Assembly (NCBI GenBank): GCA_011051925.1
Contig: DRKE01000312.1
Location: forward strand, 1 to 7,113
Length of the DNA: 7,113 nucleotides
Direction of reading: 5' to 3'
Source of the DNA: Deltaproteobacteria bacterium
GTDB taxonomy: Bacteria; Myxococcota_A; UBA9160; UBA4427
A program made the translations under genes and the position numbers. Positions 6,417-7,113 of the stretch are shown here, piece after piece. The notes below the pieces were generated by a model. It had not been told where the DNA came from. It saw only the letters and a list, made by a program, of their open reading frames with translations, and made no database searches. How positions within the stretch are numbered: the first letter of the stretch is position 1; the number at the start of each line of letters is the position of its first letter.

Positions 6417-6703
6417 CCGCCCGTGGCCCGGCCGGGGTCGGATTCCGGCCGCTCGGGCAGGCGAGGGTCGGGGCGGCGATCCGGTCTCTTCCCCCCGTTC
6501 CGGCTCCCCGCCTGGCCTGATCGGGGGGCGGGTCCCCGGTTGATTCCCGGGCTGACACCCCGAGGGAGCCACGAGGGGACTGTCTCCCGACCCCTACACG
6601 CTTGCCTCAAGGGGCGGGTCGGCTGGCCGATACAGGTAGTCGTGGGATGGCCCCTCTACCGGGGATTCCGCGTCGTTCGTCCATCCGCCGTGTTGAGGGT
6701 TCA
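6417..6703. other. GC-rich gap between aroQ and the TPR gene
   Basis: This 287-bp region has no convincing gene. It contains a 7-bp hairpin, CGGCCGG (6429-6435) with CCGGCCG (6445-6451). A second, CCCGCC (6507-6512), pairs with GGCGGG (6527-6532). Neither is followed by a T-tract, so neither is called as an intrinsic terminator. A TTGCCT at 6602-6607 resembles a -35 element, but no -10 lies at 16-18 bp; the nearest AT-containing stretch (GATACAGG, 6629-6636) is too far. A promoter for the TPR gene is likely somewhere here but cannot be placed. Confidence 0.5.
6695..6700 (+). promoter_or_regulatory. Ribosome-binding site that selects TTG 6704
   Basis: GAGGGT lies five bases (counted from GAGG) before TTG 6704, a normal Shine-Dalgarno distance. 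It favours this TTG over the in-frame ATG at 6647, which has no comparable site. Confidence 0.55.
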
Positions 6704-7113
6704 TTGGCGCTCAATAAACGAAAAGTACTGGAAGCCGCGCGCAAATTCGCCCAGAAGGGCGCCAAGGCGAAGGCGCTGAAGGAGTACAACAAGCTCCTCA
6801 AGGCCGATCCGCGCGACGCGAAGCTGCTGCTCGAGGTGGGAGACGCCTACCGCCGCTGGGGGCAGGTCGAAGAGGCCGTCGCGCAATACGGCAAGGTCGC
6901 CCAACAGTACCGGCAGGATGGATTCGACGCGCGTGCGGTCGCTGTCTTCAAGCAGATCCTGAATCTCGATCCGAAACAGTATTCGGCCTATGTCTCCTTG
7001 TCCGAGCTCTATCAGCGGATGGGGCTCGATGCCGAGGCGATTTCGGCGCTCCAGACCGCGGCGGACGGCTATCACAAGGAAGGACGCAAGACCGAAGCGC
7101 TCGATCTGCTCCG
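6704..7113 (+). CDS. Tetratricopeptide-repeat protein, 3' end outside window
   Basis: The first 136 residues are visible and the frame is open at the right edge. The sequence is built of TPR-type helix pairs: a first unit at about 8-36 (KVLEAARKFAQKG, then KALKEYNKLLKADPRD), a second at about 40-70 (LLLEVGDAYRRWGQVEEAVAQ), a third at about 74-92 (ARAVAVFKQILNLDPKQ), a fourth at about 94-122 (AYVSLSELYQRMGLDAEAI) and the start of another. The recurring Gly/Ala, Tyr and Asp-Pro positions fit the TPR consensus. TPR arrays bind other proteins, so it is probably a scaffold or assembly factor; I cannot name a partner. There is no signal peptide, so it looks cytoplasmic. Start: TTG 6704 gives MALNKRKVLEAARKF, a compact start directly before the first helix, with GAGG five bases upstream. 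ATG 6647 would add 19 Pro/Arg-rich residues with a poor ribosome site. Confidence 0.85.
   Translation, partial: MALNKRKVLEAARKFAQKGAKAKALKEYNKLLKADPRDAKLLLEVGDAYRRWGQVEEAVAQYGKVAQQYRQDGFDARAVAVFKQILNLDPKQYSAYVSLSELYQRMGLDAEAISALQTAADGYHKEGRKTEALDLL

Noticed and set aside
6429..6532. GC hairpins after aroQ as intrinsic terminators
   Set aside because: Stable stems are possible, but no T-tract follows either one.
6592..6605. A sigma54 (-24/-12) promoter before the TPR gene
   Set aside because: TTGC is present at 6602-6605 but the required GG ten bases upstream of GC is absent.
1..7113. Mobile elements, CRISPR arrays, tRNA or rRNA genes
   Set aside because: I saw no transposase, no regularly spaced repeats and no tRNA- or rRNA-like segment on reading both strands; the window looks like ordinary chromosomal gene order.

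Overview
The window is about 7.1 kb of GC-rich bacterial DNA with every gene on the + strand. It joins the end of a type IV pilus locus to a group of shikimate-pathway genes. The order is pilQ (5' end missing), aroK, aroB, an acidic protein of unknown function, a Roadblock/LC7 protein, aroQ, and the start of a TPR protein that runs off the right edge. The secretin with AMIN domains, the pilQ-aroK-aroB linkage, the Roadblock protein of the MglB fold and the style of the TPR protein together suggest a deltaproteobacterium-like lineage (Myxococcota, Desulfobacterota or a related group). That assignment is inference from gene content; nothing here fixes the taxon.

Layout. Positions 1-2712 hold the C-terminal 900 or so residues of PilQ, the outer-membrane secretin through which type IV pili pass. 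A strong intrinsic terminator (2762-2793) follows. A TATACT -10 element overlaps the end of its T-tract and lies just before the GTG start of aroK, so aroK may be transcribed separately and could be leaderless. aroK and aroB overlap by ATGA. A gap of about 200 bp after aroB contains a plausible sigma70-type promoter (4677-4705). Next come the acidic 238-residue protein and the Roadblock protein, also overlapping by ATGA. aroQ follows after a 113-bp spacer that includes a 93-nt stretch with no T and a small tandem repeat. After a 287-bp GC-rich gap comes a TPR gene that appears to start at TTG 6704.

How the genes work together. AroB (step 2), AroQ (step 3, type II dehydroquinase) and AroK (step 5) are three of the seven shikimate-pathway enzymes leading to chorismate; their key active-site residues can be recognised. 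The Roadblock protein and its co-translated acidic partner are the least explained part. In Myxococcus the Roadblock protein MglB regulates the Ras-like GTPase MglA, which controls type IV pilus polarity, so a link to the neighbouring pilus gene is possible. No GTPase gene is visible here. I found no mobile element, CRISPR array, tRNA or rRNA.
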